Assembly (NCBI GenBank): GCA_002840115.1
Contig: PGZG01000061.1
Span: 1-9,779 of the forward strand
From: Gammaproteobacteria bacterium HGW-Gammaproteobacteria-14
GTDB lineage: Bacteria > Pseudomonadota > Gammaproteobacteria > Pseudomonadales > Alcanivoracaceae
DNA length: 9,779 nt
Direction: 5' to 3'
In this document: positions 1-7,041 of the stretch, in pieces
Layout: each line of letters opens with the position of its first letter
Position numbering within the stretch: position 1 is the stretch's first letter
Notes under the pieces: model-generated
Seen by the model: only the letters and a program-made list of their open reading frames with translations
Told to the model about the DNA's origin: nothing
Databases searched by the model: none
Made by a program: the position numbers and the translations under genes

Positions 1-2375
1 GGTGGCACGTGAATAACGCGGATGCCACCGGCAAGGCGCTGGCTCGGGTACGTTGGCAAGAGGGTGAAATACCACACCTGAGTTTACTGGCTATGATTGG
101 AGAGGGTCGCTCCGAGGTTGCTGCCGATTATATTCCGCTGCTGATGCTGGGTGAGGGTGCTGCAGACTGGTTGGGTCAGGCATTTGTGGGCGGCACTTTG
201 GGGAGTGGAGTTTTTCTCCATGAAGGTCCTGTCAAGATCGACCCACGACGGCAGCAGGACAGAACACTGCAAATGGCCTTTGCCGGTGAGCAGCTGGCGC
301 TGAGCTTTTTGCCAGACTGGCCAGTGGTCAGTGAGTTGAGCGCAAAGGTCCTGATTGATGGTCGGCACATTATTGGCCGGGATGTTTCTGCCCAGCTGCT
401 GGGCAGTCGACTGCGCTCCGGACTGGTGGACATCCCCGGTTGGCAAGATGGTGAGGCGCCACTACTGACCGTTGAGAGGGCACTGACAGGGCCAATGAAC
501 AGCGTGCAGATGCTGTTTCGAGACACCCCGTTGGCTGAGCAGTTACCGGATGAGCTGGGTGACTGGTCCGCGCCAGAGGGTGCCTATCAGGGCCGTCTGG
601 TATTGCGCTGGCCGCTGGGGTCGGAAACGCTAGAGGTGCCACAGGTCCGAGCCAGCGGCATTATTCAGGGCGCCAGTCTAATTAATAGTTCACGGCGTTT
701 GCGTGTCGATGGCGTTAGCTCCGAGTTTAGCTTTGATCTTGAGGATGGCATTCAGATGCCGTCATTCACCGGCGAGCTGTTTGATACCCGGGTTCATGGC
801 TCGGTGTTGACCGAACGCGGGCAAACACGGCTGCAATGGGATGGTCAGGTGGGGCTAGGGCCATTGGCTCAATGGCTGGATGTCGATTTGCCTGCGGACG
901 TTTCCGGAGATCTTGTCTATCAGGCGCGTTTGAGTCTGCCGTGGCGACAGAGTGGCGAGGTCCAGCTGTTGGTGGACTCTGATATGAGGGCTGTCGCCAT
1001 GCAGTTGCCAGAGCCACTTAACAAGCCCGCAGGGCAAGCGGCGCCAACCTCTTTGTTATTGACAGTCACTGAGCAGGGGGCAGATATCAGTATTCGCTAT
1101 CAACGCTGGCTGGCGTTGCGGGCGCGACAGCAGGGGGGGGCTATTCAAGGGCTTCGAGTGCAGTTTGGTGGTCAGTCAGCGCCGCCACCGGATAACGATG
1201 GAGTGCATTTCCAGGGTCGCTTAAGCACTCTCAAGCTGGACCCTTGGTTTGACTTTGTCGCTGAACATACCAGTGCGGGGGAGCCATTGCCGAGACCGTC
1301 GCTGAATGTGGCGATTGATCAGTTTGAAGCCTTTGGTTTTACCACAAGGGATATTCGATTTACCGGAGCAGATCAGGGCGACGACTGGCAGCTTCGCGCC
1401 CGCTCTGATGACGTCGATGCCAAGCTGACACTGCCTGCAGGATATACACTGGCGAGTGATAGTCCGTTAACTCTCAATGCTGATAGGTTAGTGCTGCGTC
1501 GCAAGGGGACGGATAGCGGTCGAGCTTTGTCACCGTTATCTGTTCCACAAATGGATGTTGCCATTGCATCCATTATTCTGAATGAGGTGGATTATGGGCG
1601 TTGGCAGTTTCGTAGTCGCCGTCACCGCCAGGGTGTGGTAATCGAAGACGTTGATGCCTTTTGGCGTGGCACCAGTATCGCCGGTCGTCTTGAATGGACG
1701 GAGTCCCGAGCTGGGCAGCAGGCCAGTTATTTTGTTGGCAGTCTGGAAAGCCGCAATCTGGGGGGCAGTTTGCGGCAGTGGTCTCTTCCCGAGTTTATTG
1801 AAAGTGATCAGGCCAAGGTGCTGCTCAGTGTGCGTTGGCCAGACAATCCTTTTGCGCTGGATCCGCTGGCACTGGATGGCACCGTGGCTCTGGAGTTTGG
1901 CTCCGGTCGCTTTCCCCGTGCCGACTCCAAAACCTCAGCGCTTCGAGTCCTCGGGGTTTTCAATATGGGCACCGTGAGTCGCCGTTTGCGGCTGGACTTT
2001 ACTGACCTCTACCGCCGAGGCTTGTCGTTTGATCAGCTCAGTGGTGATTTTCGAATTAACGGCAGCATGTTGGCGACGAATAATGTTCTCATAAAGTCTC
2101 CCTCGGCAGAGTTCCGGGTGCGTGGCGAAATGGATATGGAAAATCGTACGCTCGATAACTACATGGAGGTGACATTGCCGGTGTCATCCAATTTATATGT
2201 CGGTTGCCTTGCCGGGCCTGCAGCCTGTGCCGGTATTTTTGTGGTGGATCGGTTATGGGGTGAGCGTCTTGAGAAAATGACCTCGTTAGGTTATCTGGTG
2301 ACCGGTGATTGGGATAACCCGAAGGTAGAGGAATCGCCCTCAACGCCTGGTGGGCGTTATTCAGAGGCGCCCTAG
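1..2375 (+). CDS. yhdP: YhdP family AsmA-like protein, C-terminal part (5' end outside window)
   Basis: Partial gene. The frame is open from the first full codon (3-5), and the GTG at 9 is an internal codon rather than a credible start, because the family is about 1270 residues and about 790 are visible. YhdP is an AsmA-like protein (relative of TamB and YdbH) anchored in the inner membrane by an N-terminal segment, missing here. It spans the periplasm and is implicated in moving phospholipids to the outer membrane. The visible part shows the expected long run of alternating beta-strand sequence without catalytic motifs. The conserved C-terminal AsmA-like region includes RLRLDFTDLYRRGLSFDQL (nt about 1984-2040), the strand repeat ending in 'AEFRVRGEMDMENRTLDNYMEV', a small-residue-rich stretch at about nt 2190-2260, and the terminal GYLVTGDWDNPKVE (about nt 2290-2331). 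It stops 2 bp before the next gene. An uninterrupted run of eight G lies in frame at 1133-1140. Identification rests on recalled family features and the downstream nit-tldD context. Confidence 0.88.
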   Translation, partial: WHVNNADATGKALARVRWQEGEIPHLSLLAMIGEGRSEVAADYIPLLMLGEGAADWLGQAFVGGTLGSGVFLHEGPVKIDPRRQQDRTLQMAFAGEQLALSFLPDWPVVSELSAKVLIDGRHIIGRDVSAQLLGSRLRSGLVDIPGWQDGEAPLLTVERALTGPMNSVQMLFRDTPLAEQLPDELGDWSAPEGAYQGRLVLRWPLGSETLEVPQVRASGIIQGASLINSSRRLRVDGVSSEFSFDLEDGIQMPSFTGELFDTRVHGSVLTERGQTRLQWDGQVGLGPLAQWLDVDLPADVSGDLVYQARLSLPWRQSGEVQLLVDSDMRAVAMQLPEPLNKPAGQAAPTSLLLTVTEQGADISIRYQRWLALRARQQGGAIQGLRVQFGGQSAPPPDNDGVHFQGRLSTLKLDPWFDFVAEHTSAGEPLPRPSLNVAIDQFEAFGFTTRDIRFTGADQGDDWQLRARSDDVDAKLTLPAGYTLASDSPLTLNADRLVLRRKGTDSGRALSPLSVPQMDVAIASIILNEVDYGRWQFRSRRHRQGVVIEDVDAFWRGTSIAGRLEWTESRAGQQASYFVGSLESRNLGGSLRQWSLPEFIESDQAKVLLSVRWPDNPFALDPLALDGTVALEFGSGRFPRADSKTSALRVLGVFNMGTVSRRLRLDFTDLYRRGLSFDQLSGDFRINGSMLATNNVLIKSPSAEFRVRGEMDMENRTLDNYMEVTLPVSSNLYVGCLAGPAACAGIFVVDRLWGERLEKMTSLGYLVTGDWDNPKVEESPSTPGGRYSEAP
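1133..1140 (+). repeat. G8 homopolymer inside yhdP
   Basis: Eight consecutive G bases lie within the yhdP reading frame, encoding the Gly-Gly after Gln-Gln. The frame is intact on both sides. Such a tract is a possible slippage site, but nothing else in the window indicates phase variation. Confidence 0.85.
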
Positions 2376-2377
2376 TC

Positions 2378-3238
2378 ATGAAAATTGCGGCGATACAGCA
2401 CTGCGCGGGTAGTGATTGGCACGGCAATCTGGTGGGCATGGCGGAGCAGATTGATGTTGCCGTGGATGCCGGTGCTGCTTTGGTGGTGCTGCCGGAAAAC
2501 TTTGCCTGCTATGGCGGCGATTACAGGGCTTTGGCCGTCGATGAAGCACCACTTTTACCGCAATGGTTGCAACAGCAGTCCCGTCATCATGGGGTCTGGA
2601 TATTGGCCGGCAGCGTGCCGTTGGCGACGCGCCCGGACGGCAGCCCGGTACCGGCTCCGCGCGTGCGAACGGCGACGTTGGTGTACTCGCCAGACGGTGA
2701 ATGTGTTTCCCGTTACGACAAACTGCATTTGTTCGATGTTGATGTTGGTGATGCGCAGGGGCGCTATCAGGAGTCCGACTTATTTGAGCCCGGCGATGCG
2801 GTTGTGTTGACGAATATCGGCGGTCTGCAGGTCGGTTTGATGATCTGTTATGACCTGCGCTTTCCATTGCTTGCCCAGCGGTTACGGGATCGCGGTGCAG
2901 AGCTACTGGTATATCCCAGTGCGTTTACGGCTCTGACCGGGCGGGCACACTGGGAGGCACTGTTGCGCGCCCGCGCCATTGAAAATGGTTGTTTTGTGTT
3001 GGGGGCTAATCAGTGCGGGCAACATCAATGTGGACCGGACAGTGCTCCACGACACAGCTATGGGCACAGTATGCTGCTTGATCCCTGGGGTGGCATTGTC
3101 GCTGCGCTGAGCGATCAGCCCGGTATACTGATGGCCGAACTGGATCTTGCGCTGATCCAGAATACTCGTCGCCGTTTGCCGCTTCAGCAGCACCAGCGGC
3201 TGACCATTACTTTACCGGATGACCTACGTGACCTTTGA
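2378..3238 (+). CDS. Carbon-nitrogen hydrolase, Nit1/deaminated-glutathione-amidase type
   Basis: A 286-residue nitrilase-superfamily amidase, of normal length for a single-domain Nit protein. The catalytic Glu-Lys-Cys triad is complete: E40 in LPENF, K115 in YDKLHLFDVDV, and C157 in GLMICYDLRFP. The YPSAF, HWEALLRARAIEN and GHSMLLDPWG segments are also typical. The DVDV context after the lysine and the CYDLRFP nucleophile motif match the Nit1/Nit2 branch. Characterised members hydrolyse deaminated glutathione as metabolite repair in the cytoplasm; that exact substrate is inferred here. A small loop between residues 213 and 226 appears longer than I expect and adds a second cysteine (C213 and C218). 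AGAGG at 2363-2367 lies about 10 bp before the ATG. The gene begins 2 bp after yhdP stops and overlaps tldD by 20 bp, so translation is probably coupled. No signal peptide is seen. Confidence 0.9.
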   Translation: MKIAAIQHCAGSDWHGNLVGMAEQIDVAVDAGAALVVLPENFACYGGDYRALAVDEAPLLPQWLQQQSRHHGVWILAGSVPLATRPDGSPVPAPRVRTATLVYSPDGECVSRYDKLHLFDVDVGDAQGRYQESDLFEPGDAVVLTNIGGLQVGLMICYDLRFPLLAQRLRDRGAELLVYPSAFTALTGRAHWEALLRARAIENGCFVLGANQCGQHQCGPDSAPRHSYGHSMLLDPWGGIVAALSDQPGILMAELDLALIQNTRRRLPLQQHQRLTITLPDDLRDL

Positions 3239-4685
3239 TGCTCTGACTGCTGCACGCACTACCTTGCTAGACCCCGCGCAACTCAATGACGAAATGCTGG
3301 TTTCGCTGCTGGCGGGTTTGAGTGGTCCGTCGGTGGATTATGCGGACCTCTATTTTCAGCACAGTGAGCATGAATCCTGGGTGCTGGAAAATGGTTTGGT
3401 GCGTGATGCCTCCTACAATCTTGAGCGAGGTGTCGGTGTTCGCGTAATCAGTGGTGACCGCGCGGGGTTTGCTTACAGCGACGACATCACCCTGCCGAGC
3501 CTCCGTGATGCCGGTGTTGCTGCCCGGGCTATCGTACGTCAGGGCGCCAGCGGCAGCGCGCCTCTTGTGAAAACAGCGGGCCTGAAAGCATCGGCAGCAA
3601 GTAGCCTGTATCGCGGTGATAACCCCATCCCCTTGTGGGAGTCGGCGCGCAAGGTAGCGCTGCTGCAGCGTCTTGACAGGTTGGCACGATCTCTTGATCC
3701 GGTGGTTTCGGAGGTCACGGTCAGCTTAAGTGCGGTGCATGATACGGTGTTGGTCGCGGCCACCGACGGAACGCTGGCGGCGGATCGGCGTCCATTGGTG
3801 CGGTTAAATGTGTCTGTGATTGCCGAGCGTAATGGTCGTCGTGAGCGTGGTAGCGCGGGCGGTGGCGGTCGGGTGAGTCTTGATTGGCTGGAAGCAGAAG
3901 GGCGGGCGGACAACTGGGTGCGCGACGCGGTTCGTCAGGCACTGGTCAATCTTGAGGCCATTGCTGCACCGGCGGGCACGATGCCGGTAGTGCTGGGCGC
4001 GGGTTGGCCCGGTGTGTTGTTGCATGAGGCTGTGGGTCATGGGTTGGAGGGAGATTTTAACCGCAAGGGGACCTCCATGTTTGCCAGCCGGCAGGGGGAG
4101 TTGGTGGCGTCGCCGCTGTGTACCGTAGTGGATGATGGCACCCTGCCGGACCGCCGTGGATCCCTGTCCGTGGATGATGAAGGCACGCCATCCAGCTGCA
4201 CAACTCTGATCGAAAATGGCCGGCTGGTGGGGTATATGCAGGACAAAATGAATGCCCGCTTGATGGGGGTTGCTGCCACCGGTAACGGCCGCCGTGAATC
4301 CTATGCCCATCTGCCCATGCCGCGGATGACTAACACCTATATGTTGCCCGGTGAGCAGGACCCTGCGGAAATTATTGCTTCGCTGGAACGCGGTATCTAC
4401 GCCGTTAACATGGGAGGCGGTTCCGTGGATATCACCTCCGGGCGGTTTGTGTTTTCCACGAGCGAAGCATATTTAGTGGAGAACGGCAAAATTGTTGCGC
4501 CGGTACGGGGCGCTACTCTGATTGGCAGTGGTGCGGAGGTGATGCAAAACATCAGCATGGTTGGCAACGATCTTGCCCTCGACAGCGGTATTGGAGTTTG
4601 CGGCAAGGATGGTCAGTCGGTTCCAGTAGGCGTTGGTCAGCCAACACTGCGGGTTAATGCCCTGACCGTGGGAGGCACCGCGTGA
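3219..4685 (+). CDS. tldD: Metalloprotease TldD
   Basis: A 488-residue protein close to the length of E. coli TldD (481). TldD with TldE (PmbA) forms a cytoplasmic zinc protease that degrades unfolded peptides; known roles are microcin B17 leader removal and degradation of the CcdA antitoxin. The metal-binding HExxxH motif is HEAVGH at residues 269-274, followed by GLEGDFNRKGTS. A conserved C-terminal CGKDGQSVPVG segment carries C461, which aligns with the cysteine I recall as a third metal ligand in this family. The N-terminal domain (DYADLYFQ, then ERGVGVRVI) is also typical. The chosen ATG lies inside the end of the hydrolase gene (20 bp overlap) and has no clear Shine-Dalgarno. In-frame GTG at 3228 is an alternative. 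Expression therefore likely depends on translation of the upstream gene. The partner gene tldE/pmbA is not in the window, so it must be encoded elsewhere if the usual heterodimer forms. Confidence 0.96.
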   Translation: MTYVTFDALTAARTTLLDPAQLNDEMLVSLLAGLSGPSVDYADLYFQHSEHESWVLENGLVRDASYNLERGVGVRVISGDRAGFAYSDDITLPSLRDAGVAARAIVRQGASGSAPLVKTAGLKASAASSLYRGDNPIPLWESARKVALLQRLDRLARSLDPVVSEVTVSLSAVHDTVLVAATDGTLAADRRPLVRLNVSVIAERNGRRERGSAGGGGRVSLDWLEAEGRADNWVRDAVRQALVNLEAIAAPAGTMPVVLGAGWPGVLLHEAVGHGLEGDFNRKGTSMFASRQGELVASPLCTVVDDGTLPDRRGSLSVDDEGTPSSCTTLIENGRLVGYMQDKMNARLMGVAATGNGRRESYAHLPMPRMTNTYMLPGEQDPAEIIASLERGIYAVNMGGGSVDITSGRFVFSTSEAYLVENGKIVAPVRGATLIGSGAEVMQNISMVGNDLALDSGIGVCGKDGQSVPVGVGQPTLRVNALTVGGTA

Positions 4686-4720
4686 GCTACGCTGCTGGAA
4701 AGCACAGCGCTCGTTAGCTC
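4684..4720 (+). other. Imperfect stem-loop over the tldD stop codon
   Basis: GAGCTA (4684-4689) pairs with TAGCTC (4715-4720). Inside it CGC-TGCT pairs with AGCA and then GCG around a GGAA loop, with bulged bases on the 3' side. There is no T-run after it, so it is not a standard intrinsic terminator. It could affect the 3' end or stability of the tldD transcript, or be chance. Confidence 0.4.
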
Positions 4721-4777
4721 CGGGGTGGGCTCTGCGACGGGTAGCCGCCCTTCGGTATTGCCGGTACAATTGCTAGC

Positions 4778-4799
4778 GGTGCAACTGCGCACCACTTTT
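4778..4799 (+). terminator. Weak terminator-like hairpin between tldD and trpE
   Basis: GGTGC (4778-4782) and GCACC (4789-4793) form a 5 bp GC-rich stem with a 6-base loop. ACTTTT follows, giving only four T. It sits about 95 bp after the tldD stop, where a terminator for the upstream unit is expected. The short stem and short T-run make this a weak call. Confidence 0.3.
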
Positions 4800-4849
4800 G
4801 CCATATTTATCAGGATGCTTCGGTGCTTTATTCTCCGGTTGCCTTGATC

Positions 4850-4948
4850 TTCCCGACTTTCGTCCCCGCCCGCTGGCGATGGTGATGTAACCTGCCGTGC
4901 GCCAGACGCCGGCCCCTGTGGACATCACTTAGCGCAGAAAACCGGGAA
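4850..4948 (+). promoter_or_regulatory. Candidate structured leader upstream of trpE
   Basis: The stretch before trpE can fold into a long imperfect hairpin. GTGATGT (4882-4888) pairs with ACATCAC (4922-4928), then CC with GG (4891-4892 with 4920-4921). The core is GCCG-t-GCG (4894-4901) paired with CGC-CGGC (4907-4913) around a CCAGA loop. In addition, TTCCCG (4850-4855) is the exact complement of CGGGAA (4943-4948), which contains the probable trpE Shine-Dalgarno (GGGA, 4944-4947). These pairings are seen in the sequence; a role in regulating trpE is inference. No leader peptide with tandem Trp codons and no T-run are present, so it does not look like classical trp attenuation. A trpE promoter probably also lies within 4686-4950, but I found no convincing -35/-10 pair. 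Confidence 0.4.
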
Positions 4949-4954
4949 TCCGTT

Positions 4955-6454
4955 ATGTCATCCAGACCTACCGCGCAGCTCACTGCGGAACAACTCCAGA
5001 CCTATCTTGAGGCCGGCTTCAATCGCGTACCTGTGGTGCGTGAAGTGCTGGCGGATCTTGATACACCGCTATCCGCCTATCGCAAACTGGCGGCGGCACC
5101 CTATACCTATTTATTTGAGTCCGTGCAGGGTGGTGAGCGCTGGGGGCGTTACTCAATGATTGGTCTGCCGGCCAAGGAAGTCGTTCGGGTATACGGTGAG
5201 CGCATTGAGATCACTCAGGGGCACCTTACGGAAACCGTGTACGGGGACCCGATTGCCTGGATTGAACAGTACCGTCAACAGTTTCGGGCGCCGGAAGTGG
5301 AAGGTTTGCCACGCTTTAATGGTGGGCTGGTAGGTTACTTCGGTTATGACAGCGTACGTTACTTCGAGCCGCGTCTTGGCCCGGCTCGGGGTAAAGATAC
5401 CATCGGAGCGCCGGATATCTTATTGATGCGTTCGGAAGAAATTGTTGTTTTCGATAATCTCCGAGGCAGTTTGTTTTTGCTGGTGCTGGTGGACCCGAAC
5501 GATGCCGATGTTCTCGGGAATGCCAATGCCCGACTGGATGCTCTGGAGCGCCAGTTGCGCGCACCGCTCGCGGAACCGGAGCCCCATCGCGGCACGCCGT
5601 TGTCTGAAACGGAGTTTATTTCCGAATATCCGGAGGGGGACTTCAAGGCTGGGGTTGAAAGGATTCGTGAATACACGCTGGCTGGCGACATTATGCAGGT
5701 GGTGCCATCGCAACGTATGTCGGTGCCCTATAACGCGGCGCCGCTGGATCTGTATCGGGCATTGCGTTACCTGAATCCGTCGCCGTATATGTTTTATCTG
5801 GATCTGGATGATTTTCATATCGCCGGATCGTCACCAGAAATCCTCACTCGCATTGAGCATGGCATGGTGACCGTGAGGCCTATTGCGGGAACTCGTCGCC
5901 GTGGCCACTCAGAGCAAGAAGATCTGGCTCTGGAACAAGAGCTTTTGGCGGACCCGAAAGAAATTGCCGAGCATTTGATGCTGATCGATCTGGGGCGTAA
6001 TGATGTTGGTCGGATTGCCGAGCCGGGTAGCGTGCGCGTTACTGAGAATATGCGAGTGGAGCGGTACTCCCATGTGATGCATATCGTCTCCAATGTCGAA
6101 GGCAAGCTAAAGCAAGGCTATGGTCCGCTAGAGGTGCTGAAAGCGACCTTCCCTGCGGGAACCCTCAGTGGTGCGCCGAAGATTCGCGCCATGGAAATTA
6201 TTGATGAGCTGGAACCGGTGAAGCGCGGAGTCTATGGCGGCGCGGTGGGCTATATCGGCTTTAACGGTGAAATGGATACCGCGATTGCTATTCGCACGGC
6301 GGTGATCCGGGATGGTCGTCTGTATATTCAGGCCGGTGCTGGCGTCGTGGCAGATTCTGTTCCGGCGCTGGAGTGGAAAGAAACCATGAATAAGGCTCGG
6401 GCTATTTTTACCGCCGTCAATATGGTGTTGTCGGGTCTGGAGGTGCGCTCATGA
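4955..6454 (+). CDS. trpE: Anthranilate synthase component I
   Basis: A 499-residue aminase subunit that converts chorismate to anthranilate using ammonia supplied by TrpG, the committed step of tryptophan synthesis. The N-terminal region holds the tryptophan feedback element: LFES at residues 53-56, then ten residues and S67, matching the LLES-x10-S pattern known for Trp-sensitive enzymes. Allosteric inhibition is therefore likely. The chorismate-binding domain is complete, with RPIAGTRRRG (308-317), LMLIDLGRNDVGR (341-353), HIVSNVEGKL (376-385), FPAGTLSGAPKIRAMEII (399-416) and IQAGAGVVADSVPALEWKE (458-476). GGGA at 4944-4947 lies 7 bp before the ATG. The gene follows a 269 bp gap and its end overlaps trpG by 4 bp (ATGA). 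It lies directly against trpG, unlike Pseudomonas, where trpE and trpGDC are separated. A pabB identity is unlikely given the trpGDC context and the feedback motif. Confidence 0.97.
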   Translation: MSSRPTAQLTAEQLQTYLEAGFNRVPVVREVLADLDTPLSAYRKLAAAPYTYLFESVQGGERWGRYSMIGLPAKEVVRVYGERIEITQGHLTETVYGDPIAWIEQYRQQFRAPEVEGLPRFNGGLVGYFGYDSVRYFEPRLGPARGKDTIGAPDILLMRSEEIVVFDNLRGSLFLLVLVDPNDADVLGNANARLDALERQLRAPLAEPEPHRGTPLSETEFISEYPEGDFKAGVERIREYTLAGDIMQVVPSQRMSVPYNAAPLDLYRALRYLNPSPYMFYLDLDDFHIAGSSPEILTRIEHGMVTVRPIAGTRRRGHSEQEDLALEQELLADPKEIAEHLMLIDLGRNDVGRIAEPGSVRVTENMRVERYSHVMHIVSNVEGKLKQGYGPLEVLKATFPAGTLSGAPKIRAMEIIDELEPVKRGVYGGAVGYIGFNGEMDTAIAIRTAVIRDGRLYIQAGAGVVADSVPALEWKETMNKARAIFTAVNMVLSGLEVRS

Positions 6455-7041
6455 GTCGCGTGCTGATGATCGATAATTACGATAGTTTTACCTGGAATAT
6501 TGTTCAGTATTTGCAAGAGCTGAATGCGGAAGTGATCGTTAAGCGCAATGATGAATTGTCGCTCGATGACATTGCTGGCATCAAAGCAGACAAGCTGGTG
6601 ATCTCGCCGGGGCCTTGTACGCCGAATGAAGCGGGTATTTCCATGGCGGCCATTGAACACTTTGCAGGCCGGTTGCCGATTCTTGGCGTCTGTTTGGGGC
6701 ACCAGAGCATGGGGCAGGTGTTTGGTGGCAAGGTGGTTCGTGCTCGTCAGGTAATGCATGGCAAAACCTCGCCGATTTATCACAGCGGCAAGGGGGTTTT
6801 CAGCCAGCTACCATCACCCTTTACTGCCACCCGTTACCATTCTTTGGTGGTGGAAAAGGATAGCCTGCCGGACTGCTTTGAGATCACCGCCTGGACGCAA
6901 CAGGATGACGGCAGCATGGATGAGATTATGGGTCTGCGCCACAAGACGTTGGACGTGGAGGGGGTGCAGTTCCATCCCGAATCTATCCTCACCGAGCATG
7001 GCCATGCCATGTTGAAGAATTTTCTCGACGGAGCACGCTGA
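6451..7041 (+). CDS. trpG: Anthranilate synthase component II, glutamine amidotransferase
   Basis: A 196-residue class I glutamine amidotransferase that releases ammonia from glutamine and channels it to TrpE. The catalytic triad is C81 in GVCLGHQSMGQ, with H175 and E177 in FHPESILTEHG. The N-terminal MIDNYDSFTWN and the PGPCTPNEAG and RYHSL segments are standard for the TrpG/PabA branch. It is a free-standing domain, not fused to TrpD as in E. coli. GGAGGT (6439-6444) lies 6 bp before the ATG and the start overlaps the trpE stop as ATGA, giving a strong ribosome binding site plus translational coupling suited to 1:1 subunit output. The same subunit may also serve para-aminobenzoate synthesis in bacteria lacking a separate pabA; the window cannot decide this. 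Confidence 0.97.
   Translation: MSRVLMIDNYDSFTWNIVQYLQELNAEVIVKRNDELSLDDIAGIKADKLVISPGPCTPNEAGISMAAIEHFAGRLPILGVCLGHQSMGQVFGGKVVRARQVMHGKTSPIYHSGKGVFSQLPSPFTATRYHSLVVEKDSLPDCFEITAWTQQDDGSMDEIMGLRHKTLDVEGVQFHPESILTEHGHAMLKNFLDGAR

Noticed and set aside
9..11. GTG as the start of the first gene
   Set aside because: The frame is open upstream to the window edge and the YhdP family is several hundred residues longer, so the gene begins outside the window.
3539..4310. Overlapping minus-strand open frames inside tldD
   Set aside because: Their translations are low-complexity Arg/Pro/Ser-rich shadows of a clearly real + strand gene, with no recognisable motifs.
4765..4770. TACAAT as a -10 element for trpE
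   Set aside because: It is a good -10 hexamer, but the sequence 16-18 bp upstream (TAGCCG area) is a poor -35, so no promoter was annotated.
4779..4844. Short frame GTG to TGA (22 codons) upstream of trpE, considered as a trp leader peptide
   Set aside because: It contains no tryptophan codons, has no good ribosome site, and is not followed by terminator/antiterminator stems with a T-run.
4879..4890. ATG GTG ATG TAA mini-frame in the 5' arm of the trpE leader hairpin
   Set aside because: Three codons only and no ribosome site; best explained as chance.
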